Part shown: positions 33,344 to 42,389 of the stretch, piece after piece
Position numbering within the stretch: the stretch's first letter is position 1
Layout: every line of letters begins with the position of its first letter
DNA from: a bacterium
GTDB lineage: Bacteria; AUK180
Direction of reading: 5' to 3'
Assembly (NCBI GenBank): GCA_023133295.1
Contig: JAGLWT010000125.1
Coordinates: 1-51,370 of the forward strand
Length of the DNA stretch: 51,370 nucleotides
Program-made: the position numbers and the translations under genes
Notes under the pieces: model-generated
Seen by the model: only the letters and a program-made list of their open reading frames with translations
Told to the model about the DNA's origin: nothing
Databases searched by the model: none

Positions 33344-36280
33344 ATGAAGAAATTGACAATAATTTCGTTCCTGCCCATGTTATTGATTTTTTCTGTAACA
33401 ATTATTGCTGCGACCTATACGGTTGCCAATATAGATGATTCCGGTGCGGGGTCATTAAGACAAGCGCTCTTGGATGCGAATTCAAATGTAGGGGCAGATA
33501 CGATCATATTTTCAATAACCGGAACAATTCAGCCGACAAGTGCGTTACCGGCACTAAGTGATGTGACTGGTGGAACGACTATTTATGCCGGTTTAAATCA
33601 TGATGTCGAAATTGATGGATTAAATACAAGTAACACTTCTGGAATAACAATTACTTCATCAAACAATATTATTTCAGGGCTGGTAATAAATTCATTTAGT
33701 GGTTTTGATATAGGGGGAATAGAAATAAATGGAAAGAATGCTTCAGAAAATATTATTATAAATAATTATCTTGGAACTGATACCAGTGGAACTACACATA
33801 CATATCTATCTAAATCACAAAATGGAATCGTAATTATAAATGGAGCACATTCAAATATTATTGGCGGAATAATTGATAGTAAAAGAAATATTATTTCTCG
33901 TAATTATTGGGGTGGAATAAGAATTAGAGGAAAAGAAACCTGCAATAATATTATAAAAGGAAATTATATAGGGACAGATTTAACTGGTGCTAAACCATTA
34001 GGAAATACATTTAGTGGTATATGTATTATTGAAGCACATGACAATACAATAGGAGGGACAGAAAAGGGTGCAAGAAATATTATTTCCGGTAATGGTTTTA
34101 ATGGCATCAGCCTTTATGATGGAGCATATAATAATACTATACGGGGTAATTTTATAGGGGCAGATGTAACGGGCACTAAAGCATTGGGGAATAGAAGCAC
34201 CGGTATATGTACATATTCTTCGGGAGCTAACAATGTTATTGGAGGACAAAACCCTGGAGCGAGAAATATAATTTCAGGAAATAATTATCATGGAATTTGC
34301 ATAGGTTCAAATAGCAAAGTTATTGGAAATTATATTGGAACAGATATAACAGGTACTATTTCTTTGGGAAATTATGAAGATGGAATTGTACTAAACGGAT
34401 CAGACTCAATTATTGGAGGAAAATTAGATGCAGGGAATATTATTTCTGGTAATGGAGGTAATGGCATGAGTATGGGAAATGCTTCTAATGAAATAATAGG
34501 TAATTATATTGGCACTGATTTCACAGGAACCTTTGCTTTGGGAAATAAAGATGACGGAATATGGCTTGCTAGCAATTCTAAATTTAATAAAATTGGTGGA
34601 ACTGAATATGAAATGGCTAATATTATTGCATATAATGGTAAAAATGGTGTATCAATTAATGGAACTGATTCAGAACATAATCTGATATCTGGAAATTCAA
34701 TATTTGAAAACGGTAAGTTGGGTATTGACCTTAATAATGATGGAATTACATTAAATGATATAGACGACTCGGATATAGGACCGAATGATCTTATTAATTC
34801 CTCTGTAATAACAAATATTATACAAATTGATATTAATCAATATACAGTATCTGGAATTGCTGCACCTCATACCAGAGTTGAACTCTATATCACTAATGAA
34901 CCTGATAATGAAATATTTGCAGATCCATCCGGGAATGGTGAAGGATATAAATTCCTAAATTCGATTAATACGAATTTTTCTGGCAATTTTATTTTTACTG
35001 ATCAAATATTTCCCGCTGGAAGTGTTTTAAGCACTTTGTCTATAGATAAATATGGAAATACCTCCGAATTTAGTCGAAATTATATAACAACAACACACAA
35101 CACTGCAACAATTACAGTCGCAATGAATAATTTAGCACCAGATTCAGCTCTTCAAGGGAATTCCGTATTAATGGCAGATTTTGAATTAAAAACAGATGAT
35201 TATAATGCTATTTTTTCAAATCTAAAAGTTGAAGGAAATAATCCGAACATTAATTCAAATATAGGTTTTATTGAGATTTACGCAGATAATGGAGATGGTA
35301 TATTTTCATCAACTGCTGACCCATTAATTGGAAGAGAAGTATTTTCTAATTATAATTCAAATATTGATATCATAAATCAAAACATTACTACTACCACATC
35401 CACCTATTTTATTGTTGCTGGTATTAATTCAAATGCAAATATCGGAGAGACATTTAGTATAAGCATAAGCAATACTTCCGATTTCACAATTATTTCGCCA
35501 TATAAAATGGAAGAATTTACAGAATTTACTTCAGATTCCGTTAAGATTGAAGATGGGCCGGATATGATAGAAGTTATTCCATTTAATGTGGCACCACCCA
35601 CGGTTAAAGCGGGTACGAAAAATGTGCTCATGCAAAAAATTAGTATATATACTTGCAATTCAAATGAAACGGCAACATTATCATATATACATCCAGTAGT
35701 ATTTTGCTATGGTAACGATGTTGTGTCACTTAAAATATATTTAGATAGTGGAGATGACAAATTTTCTGTAGAAGATGATACAATAGTTGAAACCTTTCCC
35801 TTCTTTCTTGGAGAACAAGTGAATGAAATTATTGCACCAATTCCAAAGACCTATTTCATATGTCTTGATATTTCTGAAAATGCGAATATTGGCAATATTA
35901 TTGGAGTATCGTTTTTTAAAGATTCACTTTATGTTCAACAACCGGATACAGTTTCGAATAAAAATTTTCCGTTTTACTCAGGCTCTACAAGGATAATTAA
36001 TTATGGAAATACAATAAATGATATAAAGATATTTCCAAATCCATGGACGAAAAATAGTAACACGGGGATTATATTTACAAATTTAACAAAGAAAATTGAA
36101 ATGAAGATATACACAATTACCGGGAATCTATTGTTGGAAAGGAGCGTTGATGGTGAGCCAGAATGGGAATGGGATCTGACAAATGAGAATGGCAAAAGTA
36201 TCGCGTCCGGCATATATATATGCCATATTTCAAATGATGCGAATGAGACAAGATTATTCAAGATAGCAGTCATTAAATAA
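33344..36280 (+). CDS. secreted right-handed beta-helix protein with FlgD-like C-terminal domain
   Basis: 978 residues. Signal peptide MKKLTIISFLPMLLIFSVTIIA, then VANIDDSGAGSLRQALLDAN, the usual opening of surface polymorphic beta-helix proteins. From about residue 110 to 440 there are repeats of the form NIISGN..NGI, NYIGTD.TGT..LGN, typical of parallel beta-helix passenger domains. Two Ig-like regions follow. The last ~90 residues (FPNPWTK, MKIYTITGNLL, ASGIYICHI, FKIAVIK) form a FlgD Ig-like domain, as used at the C-terminus of secreted proteins in several candidate phyla. GGAGG lies ahead of the ATG. The gene is strikingly AT-rich compared with its neighbours, with AAT/ATT-heavy codons. 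Confidence 0.85.
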   Translation: MKKLTIISFLPMLLIFSVTIIAATYTVANIDDSGAGSLRQALLDANSNVGADTIIFSITGTIQPTSALPALSDVTGGTTIYAGLNHDVEIDGLNTSNTSGITITSSNNIISGLVINSFSGFDIGGIEINGKNASENIIINNYLGTDTSGTTHTYLSKSQNGIVIINGAHSNIIGGIIDSKRNIISRNYWGGIRIRGKETCNNIIKGNYIGTDLTGAKPLGNTFSGICIIEAHDNTIGGTEKGARNIISGNGFNGISLYDGAYNNTIRGNFIGADVTGTKALGNRSTGICTYSSGANNVIGGQNPGARNIISGNNYHGICIGSNSKVIGNYIGTDITGTISLGNYEDGIVLNGSDSIIGGKLDAGNIISGNGGNGMSMGNASNEIIGNYIGTDFTGTFALGNKDDGIWLASNSKFNKIGGTEYEMANIIAYNGKNGVSINGTDSEHNLISGNSIFENGKLGIDLNNDGITLNDIDDSDIGPNDLINSSVITNIIQIDINQYTVSGIAAPHTRVELYITNEPDNEIFADPSGNGEGYKFLNSINTNFSGNFIFTDQIFPAGSVLSTLSIDKYGNTSEFSRNYITTTHNTATITVAMNNLAPDSALQGNSVLMADFELKTDDYNAIFSNLKVEGNNPNINSNIGFIEIYADNGDGIFSSTADPLIGREVFSNYNSNIDIINQNITTTTSTYFIVAGINSNANIGETFSISISNTSDFTIISPYKMEEFTEFTSDSVKIEDGPDMIEVIPFNVAPPTVKAGTKNVLMQKISIYTCNSNETATLSYIHPVVFCYGNDVVSLKIYLDSGDDKFSVEDDTIVETFPFFLGEQVNEIIAPIPKTYFICLDISENANIGNIIGVSFFKDSLYVQQPDTVSNKNFPFYSGSTRIINYGNTINDIKIFPNPWTKNSNTGIIFTNLTKKIEMKIYTITGNLLLERSVDGEPEWEWDLTNENGKSIASGIYICHISNDANETRLFKIAVIK

Positions 36281-36477
36281 AATACGACATGGTACCGGTC
36301 TTTATATCTTACATTGTAAATTCGAGATTTGATAATATACTTTCAATATAGATAGATACAATGAATAATTATGAAATGAATAATGAGTAGTAAGTGTATT
36401 CGTCAGCTTGCTGTTTTACTTGTGCCTTGTACCTTGTCCCTAGTGCCTGTTCAGAAAGCTCCCCTTTCTGAATGCAC
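36281..36477. repeat. spacer with CTTGTNC heptamer array and stem-loop
   Basis: CTTGTGC, CTTGTAC, CTTGTCC, CTAGTGC, CTGTTCA run in perfect 7-bp register at 36419-36453. They merge into a 9-bp stem-loop, TTCAGAAAG (36450-36458) with CTTTCTGAA (36464-36472), just upstream of the tRNA promoter. No T-tract. No coding sequence seen. Confidence 0.7.
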
Positions 36478-36506
36478 TTGACAAAGAACATCCGAAACAT
36501 TATAAT
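36478..36506 (+). promoter_or_regulatory. consensus promoter of the tRNA-tilS-ftsH unit
   Basis: TTGACA (36478-36483), 17-bp spacer, TATAAT (36501-36506): a perfect sigma70-type promoter, with transcription expected about four bases before the first tRNA. Confidence 0.88.
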
Positions 36507-36516
36507 GTTCACTTGA

Positions 36517-36593
<77 letters not shown>

Positions 36594-36602
36594 ATTTTTT
36601 TG

Positions 36603-36678
36603 GGCGGGATAGCTCAGCTTTGGTTAGAGCGTACGGCTCATACCCGTAAGGTCCGGGGTTCGATCCCCCGTCCCGCTA
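36603..36678 (+). tRNA. elongator tRNA-Met (CAT)
   Basis: 76 nt without encoded CCA. Acceptor GGCGGGA / TCCCGCT with a G1-U72 wobble; D stem GCTC/GAGC; anticodon stem TACGG/CCGTA around loop CTCATAC; T stem-loop with TTCGATC. The anticodon arm resembles Bacillus elongator tRNA-Met, so Met is preferred, but tRNA-Ile2 with a lysidine-modified CAT anticodon cannot be fully excluded, especially as tilS follows 13 nt downstream. Confidence 0.85.
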
Positions 36679-36691
36679 CTTTTAGAGGAAT

Positions 36692-37942
36692 ATGTATAAG
36701 ATCATCCCTGCACTTCAGGGGATTTCGGCAGATTTAAATCACATTTTTATCGGTGTTTCCGGTGGTCCCGACTCCGTATTTTTACTTCATTCAATGGTAA
36801 AATCCAATGAGAAAAGCGCAAAAGTCATTACTGTCCTGCACTTTGATCACGGATTAAGAAAAAACGGCTCAGTAGATGACCGTAAATTTGTTGAATCGCT
36901 TGCAAAGGATCTCGGTGTAAAATTTATTTCAGGCAAACCCAAAACCAAGCCTTCGGGCAGTATCGAGGCCTGGGCGAGGGGCGAGAGATATGCGTTCTTC
37001 AAAGAGCAGATGGCGGTATCAGGCAGCGCAACGATCTTTCTGGGGCATAATGCCGATGACATTCTGGAAACCTTTTTGATGAAGATATTATCCGGCAAAG
37101 GAGCTGATTCGGTATTTTCTCTGGGCCCGCGTGCCACTGTGGACGGTCTGACAATTCTTCGGCCATTGTGGAAGCTCTCAAAGGAATCAATAATTTTCTC
37201 CTTGAAAGAGAGCTCGGTCCCGTACAGAATCGACCACTCAAATGATGATGACGCATTCACCAGAAATTACTTGAGGAATCGTGTGATCCCGCTGCTAAGA
37301 GAACGCTTCTCCGGCTGTGATGAGAACTTTCTCAATTTCTACAGCAGCGCTAAAGACCTTATCAGTCGTGAAAGGGAGCAGATGACACCCTTTTACAAAG
37401 CCCTTTTTTCGCATTCTCTCGGAGTTTACCGCGCACCCCTGCCGAAGGAGATCACCGGTGAATATTTCGAGGCCTTGAAAATGCTCGGCACCGATATTCT
37501 GGGAATTCCGCATAAGCGGTTCAACCGCTCTCTTTTCGAGGAATTGAGAAAACATAATGCAACTCCCGGCGGAAGTTATTTGAAAATATCTGAAAATTAT
37601 TATATATTTAAAGGTTATGCTCATTTATGTGTTCTGCCTTCAGTATTTGCGGAAAAATTCTCTTTTTCGAAGATGACGATAAATGATGGATCCGTTATTT
37701 TGCGTATTCCATTCGCGGGTTGGGTCATCAGCGGAATTGAAGATACTATGAATATTGAAGTATTCCACGAAGGCGACCATAAAAAGAGCGGTACGAAGAT
37801 TTCTGATATCTTTAAAAAGAAACGGATCGATGGTTTTTTAAGGGGAGTTTATCCCGTTATCAAAGAGGACGGCATTGTTGTCGCCGTTCCGGGACTTTTT
37901 AATGATGCGACGAACATAAATATTTTACCGGAGGAACGATGA
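36692..37942 (+). CDS. tilS: tRNA(Ile)-lysidine synthetase
   Basis: 416 residues. TilS converts C34 of tRNA-Ile(CAU) to lysidine using ATP and lysine. The PP-loop SGGPDS is at residues 23-28, followed by LHFDHGLR, EAWARGERYAFF, GHNADDILETFLMKI and LRPLW, all family signatures. The C-terminal ~200 residues form the substrate-binding domains and end with a FKKKRIDGFLRGVYPVI segment. AGAGGA lies before the ATG, 13 nt after tRNA-Met. The stop overlaps the ftsH start as ATGA. The hpt gene that lies between tilS and ftsH in many Firmicutes is absent. Confidence 0.94.
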   Translation: MYKIIPALQGISADLNHIFIGVSGGPDSVFLLHSMVKSNEKSAKVITVLHFDHGLRKNGSVDDRKFVESLAKDLGVKFISGKPKTKPSGSIEAWARGERYAFFKEQMAVSGSATIFLGHNADDILETFLMKILSGKGADSVFSLGPRATVDGLTILRPLWKLSKESIIFSLKESSVPYRIDHSNDDDAFTRNYLRNRVIPLLRERFSGCDENFLNFYSSAKDLISREREQMTPFYKALFSHSLGVYRAPLPKEITGEYFEALKMLGTDILGIPHKRFNRSLFEELRKHNATPGGSYLKISENYYIFKGYAHLCVLPSVFAEKFSFSKMTINDGSVILRIPFAGWVISGIEDTMNIEVFHEGDHKKSGTKISDIFKKKRIDGFLRGVYPVIKEDGIVVAVPGLFNDATNINILPEER

Positions 37943-39759
37943 AGAAGAATTTTCTCAGAGACATATTGATAATTGTGGCTATAATGACCTTGGCATATGT
38001 ACTTGTCAAAGTGGGAATGAATATTTCTATCGCGCCGATCGATCTTTCACGATTTGATCACGAGTTGGCAAAAGGCAATATCAAGGAAGTCATTTTCATA
38101 AACAAGACCATCAATGGGAAATTTAACACAGAGATAGAGATCGACCAAAAGAAATTCTGGGAATTCCGAACACAGCTTCCGGATATGGAGATCAAAGAGA
38201 TAGTAGATGAGCTCGTAAAAAAGAATGTGAAGATCGGTGTGAAGGAAAAGGGCCCCTCATTCTTTGAGATACTTTCTACTGTCGGCTTTCTGGGTTTGAC
38301 AATGGTCATAATCTTCATGATATTCAAGCAATTGAACTCAGCTAATTCCAATGCGACATCTTTTGGAAAGGTGAAAACCAATATACAGAAGGATGTGAAG
38401 ATCAAATTCACCGATGTCGCCGGCTGTGTTGAGGCCAAAAATGAATTGGAGGAGATAATAGAATTTCTAAAAAATCCCAAGAAATTCACAAAGCTCGGGG
38501 GAAAGATACCCAAGGGCGTTCTTCTTATAGGAGCTCCCGGAACGGGTAAAACCCTGCTGGCGAAGGCCGTCGCGGGTGAGGCGAATGTACCGTTTTTAAC
38601 GGTTTCCGGCTCGGAATTCGTTGAACTCTTTGTGGGTGTCGGAGCCTCAAGGGTCCGTGACCTCTTTAATAAAGCGAAGCAGCTCGCTCCTTCGATCATA
38701 TTCATAGATGAGATAGATGCCGTAGGCAGGCACAGAGGTGCCGGACTGGGCGGTGGCCATGATGAAAGGGAGCAGACATTGAACCAGCTTCTTGTGGAAA
38801 TGGACGGCTTTGAATCCAATGAGGGCGTGATCATTATTTCCGCAACAAACAGGCCCGATATTCTTGATCCGGCACTCTTGCGCCCCGGAAGATTCGACAG
38901 AAGGATCGTTGTGCCGATACCTGATGTTGTGGGGAGAAAGGGAATTCTGAAGGTCCACACCAAGGAGATCCCTCTTCACAAGAAAGTTAATTTCGTAACC
39001 CTGGCAAAGGGTACCCCGGGTATGTCGGGCGCAGACCTTGCCAATCTGGTCAATGAAGCGGCTCTGCTGGCGGCAAAAAAGAACAGAGACAGTGTGAAGA
39101 TGGAGGATTTTGAAGAGGCAAAGGATAAGGTATTGATGGGCCTTGAGAGAAAATCCATGATACTTTTACCCGAAGAGAAAAAACTCACCGCTTATCATGA
39201 AATGGGACATGCGCTTGTGGGGCTTATGATGGTACACGGTGAGGACCTTCACAAGGTTACCATAATCCCCAGAGGAATGTCGCTGGGCGCAACGGTACAT
39301 CTTCCTAAAAAGGAATTGCATAATTATTCAAAAGAGTATTTAATAGACAGCATCACAACACTATTGGGAGGACGCGCCGCCGAAGAAGTTTTTCTGAATA
39401 CGAAAACCACTGGTGCTGAGAACGATCTGCAGAGAGCTACGGATATCGTAAGAAAAATGATCACCAAGTGGGGGATGAGCGAAGAGCTGGGGCCGATGTT
39501 CTATTCTTCTAATGATAGTGATGAGATCTTCTTGGGCCGAAGCATAGCCGTTCAGAGGACAATAAGCGAAAAAACAATAGAGAAAATAGATAATGAGATC
39601 AGAAGAATGATCGAAGAGCAATTCGAATGCGCCAAAAAAGTCTTGAGGGGAAATAAAGACCTTGCGGAGCATATTGCGGAAACATTGATAATCAAGGAAG
39701 TGCTCACCGGTGAACAATTGAAAAGAATGGTGAAGCGCTTTGAAGTAAAGAAAAAGTGA
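37939..39759 (+). CDS. ftsH: ATP-dependent zinc metalloprotease FtsH
   Basis: 606 residues. Membrane-bound AAA+ protease for quality control. Two N-terminal transmembrane helices ([19 protein letters not shown] and [19 protein letters not shown]) flank the small periplasmic domain. The AAA module has GAPGTGKT at 198-205, [11 protein letters not shown] and the second region of homology [19 protein letters not shown]. The zinc site HEMGH is at 420-424, with the downstream [11 protein letters not shown]sp as third ligand. The start overlaps tilS by 4 nt. A short coiled-coil tail ends in KKK. All key residues are intact. Confidence 0.96.
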   Translation: MKKNFLRDILIIVAIMTLAYVLVKVGMNISIAPIDLSRFDHELAKGNIKEVIFINKTINGKFNTEIEIDQKKFWEFRTQLPDMEIKEIVDELVKKNVKIGVKEKGPSFFEILSTVGFLGLTMVIIFMIFKQLNSANSNATSFGKVKTNIQKDVKIKFTDVAGCVEAKNELEEIIEFLKNPKKFTKLGGKIPKGVLLIGAPGTGKTLLAKAVAGEANVPFLTVSGSEFVELFVGVGASRVRDLFNKAKQLAPSIIFIDEIDAVGRHRGAGLGGGHDEREQTLNQLLVEMDGFESNEGVIIISATNRPDILDPALLRPGRFDRRIVVPIPDVVGRKGILKVHTKEIPLHKKVNFVTLAKGTPGMSGADLANLVNEAALLAAKKNRDSVKMEDFEEAKDKVLMGLERKSMILLPEEKKLTAYHEMGHALVGLMMVHGEDLHKVTIIPRGMSLGATVHLPKKELHNYSKEYLIDSITTLLGGRAAEEVFLNTKTTGAENDLQRATDIVRKMITKWGMSEELGPMFYSSNDSDEIFLGRSIAVQRTISEKTIEKIDNEIRRMIEEQFECAKKVLRGNKDLAEHIAETLIIKEVLTGEQLKRMVKRFEVKKK

Positions 39760-39763
39760 TCGG

Positions 39764-40786
39764 GTGAATAGAAGGCATCTGATTCTATTTACCTCGGTTT
39801 TATCCGTTGTATTTCTTGTTTTTATTTTTATTCTGATGGGAGGAGAGAACCCCTTTTCTTTTTTCTGGAATCTCTTAAAAGGGGCGCTCGGCAGCGCCTC
39901 CGCGATATCCTATTCACTCCAATTCATGACACCGCTCTTGTTTACCGGCCTTGCATGCGCTGTCGCGTTTCGCGCCGGGCTGTTTAATATCGGTGTCGAG
40001 GGCCAACTTATTATCGGCGCTCTTTGCGCCGCTATGGCGGGTTATTATATAAATATTCCCTGGCGGCCCGCGCATCTTTTCATTGTGATGCTATGTGCTG
40101 CCGGAGGCGGCGCGCTCTGGGCGCTGATCCCGGCTTTGCTGAAGGTCTATCTGAATATCAATGAAGTTATTGTAACAATAATGATGAATTATATCGCTTT
40201 GAATCTCACTAATTATCTCATCATGGAAACACCGATCAGAGTGGATCGCTCGCTGCCGTATTCTCATAATGTACTGGGCACTGCCTTGCTGCCGCGTCTG
40301 GAATTTCTTTCCAGTGATACCTCTCTTAACTCGGGGTTCATTATCGCCGTTGTGCTTGCTATTGCTTTGGCATTTATTTTCAGGAAGACGGTCTTCGGCT
40401 TTACCGTTGACGCGATAGGGGAAAATAAGAAAGCTTCGATCTTCGCCGGATTTCCGGTGAAGAAATACATAATATTTACCATGCTTTTATCCGGCGCCAT
40501 CGCCGGCCTCGCCGGTTTCGAACAGGTGTGCGGGGTTTACAAGCATTTCGTATCCCCCTTTCCGGAAGGGTACGGATATCTGGGTATAGCGGTCGCTTTG
40601 ATGGCCGCGAACAAGCCGTTGTTAATTATGCTGACCGCGGCTCTTTTCGGGATCTTTGACGCGGGAAGCTCTTATGTCGATATCATCTCCTCTGTACCGA
40701 GGGAGATCATATATATAATAGAAGGGCTTCTGATCATCGCGGTCTCTATAAGGTTGGGAAGAAAAAAGGAGGAAATTCATGTTTAA
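39764..40786 (+). CDS. ABC transporter permease, nucleoside/simple-sugar type
   Basis: 340 residues, about nine transmembrane helices. The segment FTGLACAVAFRAGLFNIGVEGQLIIGA is the signature of permeases of the YufP/BmpB (nucleoside) and simple-sugar family. LNINEVIVTIMMNYIALNL and GFTVDAIGENKKASIFAGFPVKK, the EAA-like coupling loop, also fit. The start is GTG 39764, four bases after the ftsH stop, and it overlaps dapA by 8 nt. The second permease, ATPase and substrate-binding lipoprotein expected for such a system are not in the window, so this is an orphan component or part of a dispersed system. Confidence 0.82.
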   Translation: MNRRHLILFTSVLSVVFLVFIFILMGGENPFSFFWNLLKGALGSASAISYSLQFMTPLLFTGLACAVAFRAGLFNIGVEGQLIIGALCAAMAGYYINIPWRPAHLFIVMLCAAGGGALWALIPALLKVYLNINEVIVTIMMNYIALNLTNYLIMETPIRVDRSLPYSHNVLGTALLPRLEFLSSDTSLNSGFIIAVVLAIALAFIFRKTVFGFTVDAIGENKKASIFAGFPVKKYIIFTMLLSGAIAGLAGFEQVCGVYKHFVSPFPEGYGYLGIAVALMAANKPLLIMLTAALFGIFDAGSSYVDIISSVPREIIYIIEGLLIIAVSIRLGRKKEEIHV

Positions 40787-41654
40787 GGGAACGACAGTTG
40801 CACTTGTGACACCATTTACAGACGATGGAAAAATTGATTATGAAGCATATAAAGGGCTATTGGAATTTCACCTGTCATCTCATACCACGGCGCTGCTTAT
40901 TGGCGGTACCACAGGGGAATCCCCCAGTATAAATGATGAGGAGCTGGAAAAATTGTTTCGTCTCGCTGTCGCAAAATTAAAGAACCGCATCCCTCTTCTC
41001 GCGGGCACCGGCACGAATAATACGAAGGCCTCCCTGAAGAAGACGATGATGGCAAAGGAAACGGGCATGGACGCCGCGCTCATCGTGGCGCCCTATTACA
41101 ATAAACCGCCTCAGGATTCACTGTATCAGCATTATGAGTTCATCGCCAAGAAAAGCCGATGGCCGATCATCCTCTATAATGTTCCCGGCCGTACCGGCGT
41201 GAATATCTCTCCTGATACCGTTGCCAAATTATCAAAAATGAAAAATATAATCGGCATCAAAGAGGCATCCGGCTGCATGAATCAGGCAATAGAGATCAAG
41301 AACAGGGTCAAGGACACATTCCTGATGCTTTCCGGCGATGACCTTACTCTTCTGCCGTTTCTTTCTGTGGGCGGACATGGCGTTGTATCTGTTTCTGCTA
41401 ACCTTATTCCCAAGAAGGTACAGAAGGTCATAGACCTGTGGAATGCGGGTAAGGCTGCGCAAGCGCAGAAATTCCATAATGAACTTTATCCACTTCACAA
41501 GGCAATGTTCGTAAGAACAAATCCTGTTCCGGTAAAAACCGCTCTATACCTTCTTAATATGGTGAAGAATAATTTCAGATTACCGCTTACACCCATGCCC
41601 AAGGATGAAATGGACCATTTCCGCGATATACTGATCGACAAGGATGTATTATGA
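40779..41654 (+). CDS. dapA: 4-hydroxy-tetrahydrodipicolinate synthase
   Basis: 291 residues, standard length. It condenses pyruvate with aspartate semialdehyde, the first committed step of lysine and diaminopimelate synthesis. The Schiff-base lysine is K161 in GIKEASG, and the catalytic Tyr133 lies in LYNVPGRTG. Thr44-Thr45 sit in GGTTGESPS. All occupy the same positions as in the E. coli enzyme. GGAGG lies within the end of the permease gene, and the stop overlaps the dapB start as ATGA. Diaminopimelate supply fits a peptidoglycan-bearing cell wall. Confidence 0.96.
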   Translation: MFKGTTVALVTPFTDDGKIDYEAYKGLLEFHLSSHTTALLIGGTTGESPSINDEELEKLFRLAVAKLKNRIPLLAGTGTNNTKASLKKTMMAKETGMDAALIVAPYYNKPPQDSLYQHYEFIAKKSRWPIILYNVPGRTGVNISPDTVAKLSKMKNIIGIKEASGCMNQAIEIKNRVKDTFLMLSGDDLTLLPFLSVGGHGVVSVSANLIPKKVQKVIDLWNAGKAAQAQKFHNELYPLHKAMFVRTNPVPVKTALYLLNMVKNNFRLPLTPMPKDEMDHFRDILIDKDVL

Positions 41655-42385
41655 AAAAAGGCGTTGGGGTTGCAGGCGCCGGCGGAGACATGGGTATTCG
41701 CGTAGCGCGGCTTCTGGATCTGGACTCGCGTCTCTTTTACAAGGTGGGATTGGACAGCGTCTCCGGAGAGAATATTGTTTCCAATGCTGCCGAAATGAAA
41801 GATATTGACGGCATTATTGATTTTTCCTCTCCCGTCCTCGCGCTGCAGTCGGCAAAGCGCGCCGTTGATCTTTCGATACCGTTCGTATCCGGGACCACCG
41901 GATTTACAAAAGAACAATATGAGCAATTACTATCATACTCAAAGAATATTCCCATACTGCATTCCCCGAATATGAGCGTGGGAGTGAATGTTATGTTCTC
42001 CGCCGCCCGTTTTCTGGCAGAGCGGCTGAAGGATTTTGATCTTGAGATCATGGAGATGCATCATTCCAGAAAGGCCGACTCTCCGAGCGGGACCGCCTTG
42101 AAATTGTGGGACTCGGCATCCTGTGGAAGAGAAATGAAAAAGGTGGACGGACGCTCTGGCGCCGTCGGACCCAGAGATAAAAATGAATTTGGAATAATGT
42201 CCATAAGAGGCGGCGATGTCGCCGGCGAGCATACGCTCTTTCTTATGGGCAAGGGTGAAAGATTAGAGCTTACACACCGTGTATCCGACCGTGATAATTT
42301 TGCCGTCGGTGCGATCAAATGCCTGAGATTTCTTTTTGACAAGCCCGCCGGTTTTTATGAAATGAAGGATATGCTCTCAGAATAA
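41651..42385 (+). CDS. dapB: 4-hydroxy-tetrahydrodipicolinate reductase
   Basis: 244 residues, shorter than the ~270 typical in E. coli because the region between the NAD(P)-binding loop and the catalytic domain is compact. VAGAGGDMG (7-15) is the dinucleotide-binding loop. EMHHSRKADSPSGTA carries the catalytic His137-His138 and Lys141, and the SGTA substrate loop is at 146-149. SPNMSVGVNV is also diagnostic. It follows dapA with a 4-nt overlap. It reduces the DapA product to tetrahydrodipicolinate. Confidence 0.95.
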   Translation: MKKGVGVAGAGGDMGIRVARLLDLDSRLFYKVGLDSVSGENIVSNAAEMKDIDGIIDFSSPVLALQSAKRAVDLSIPFVSGTTGFTKEQYEQLLSYSKNIPILHSPNMSVGVNVMFSAARFLAERLKDFDLEIMEMHHSRKADSPSGTALKLWDSASCGREMKKVDGRSGAVGPRDKNEFGIMSIRGGDVAGEHTLFLMGKGERLELTHRVSDRDNFAVGAIKCLRFLFDKPAGFYEMKDMLSE

Positions 42386-42389
42386 AAAT

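Noticed and set aside
33344..36280. Autotransporter with its own translocator
   Set aside because: The C-terminus is a FlgD/Ig-like domain, not a 12-strand barrel ending in an aromatic residue.
36419..36453. Possible CRISPR-like array
   Set aside because: Seven-base units without spacers; neither here nor in other arrays is there the 25-40 bp repeat plus unique spacer pattern, and no cas gene is present.
36603..36678. tRNA-Ile2(CAT) instead of elongator Met
   Set aside because: The anticodon arm and D/T arms resemble elongator tRNA-Met of Bacillus; kept as a caveat because of the adjacent tilS.
38058..38963. 301-codon minus-strand ORF
   Set aside because: Lies antisense to the highly conserved ftsH; its Ser/Pro/Thr-rich translation is the mirror of ftsH codons.
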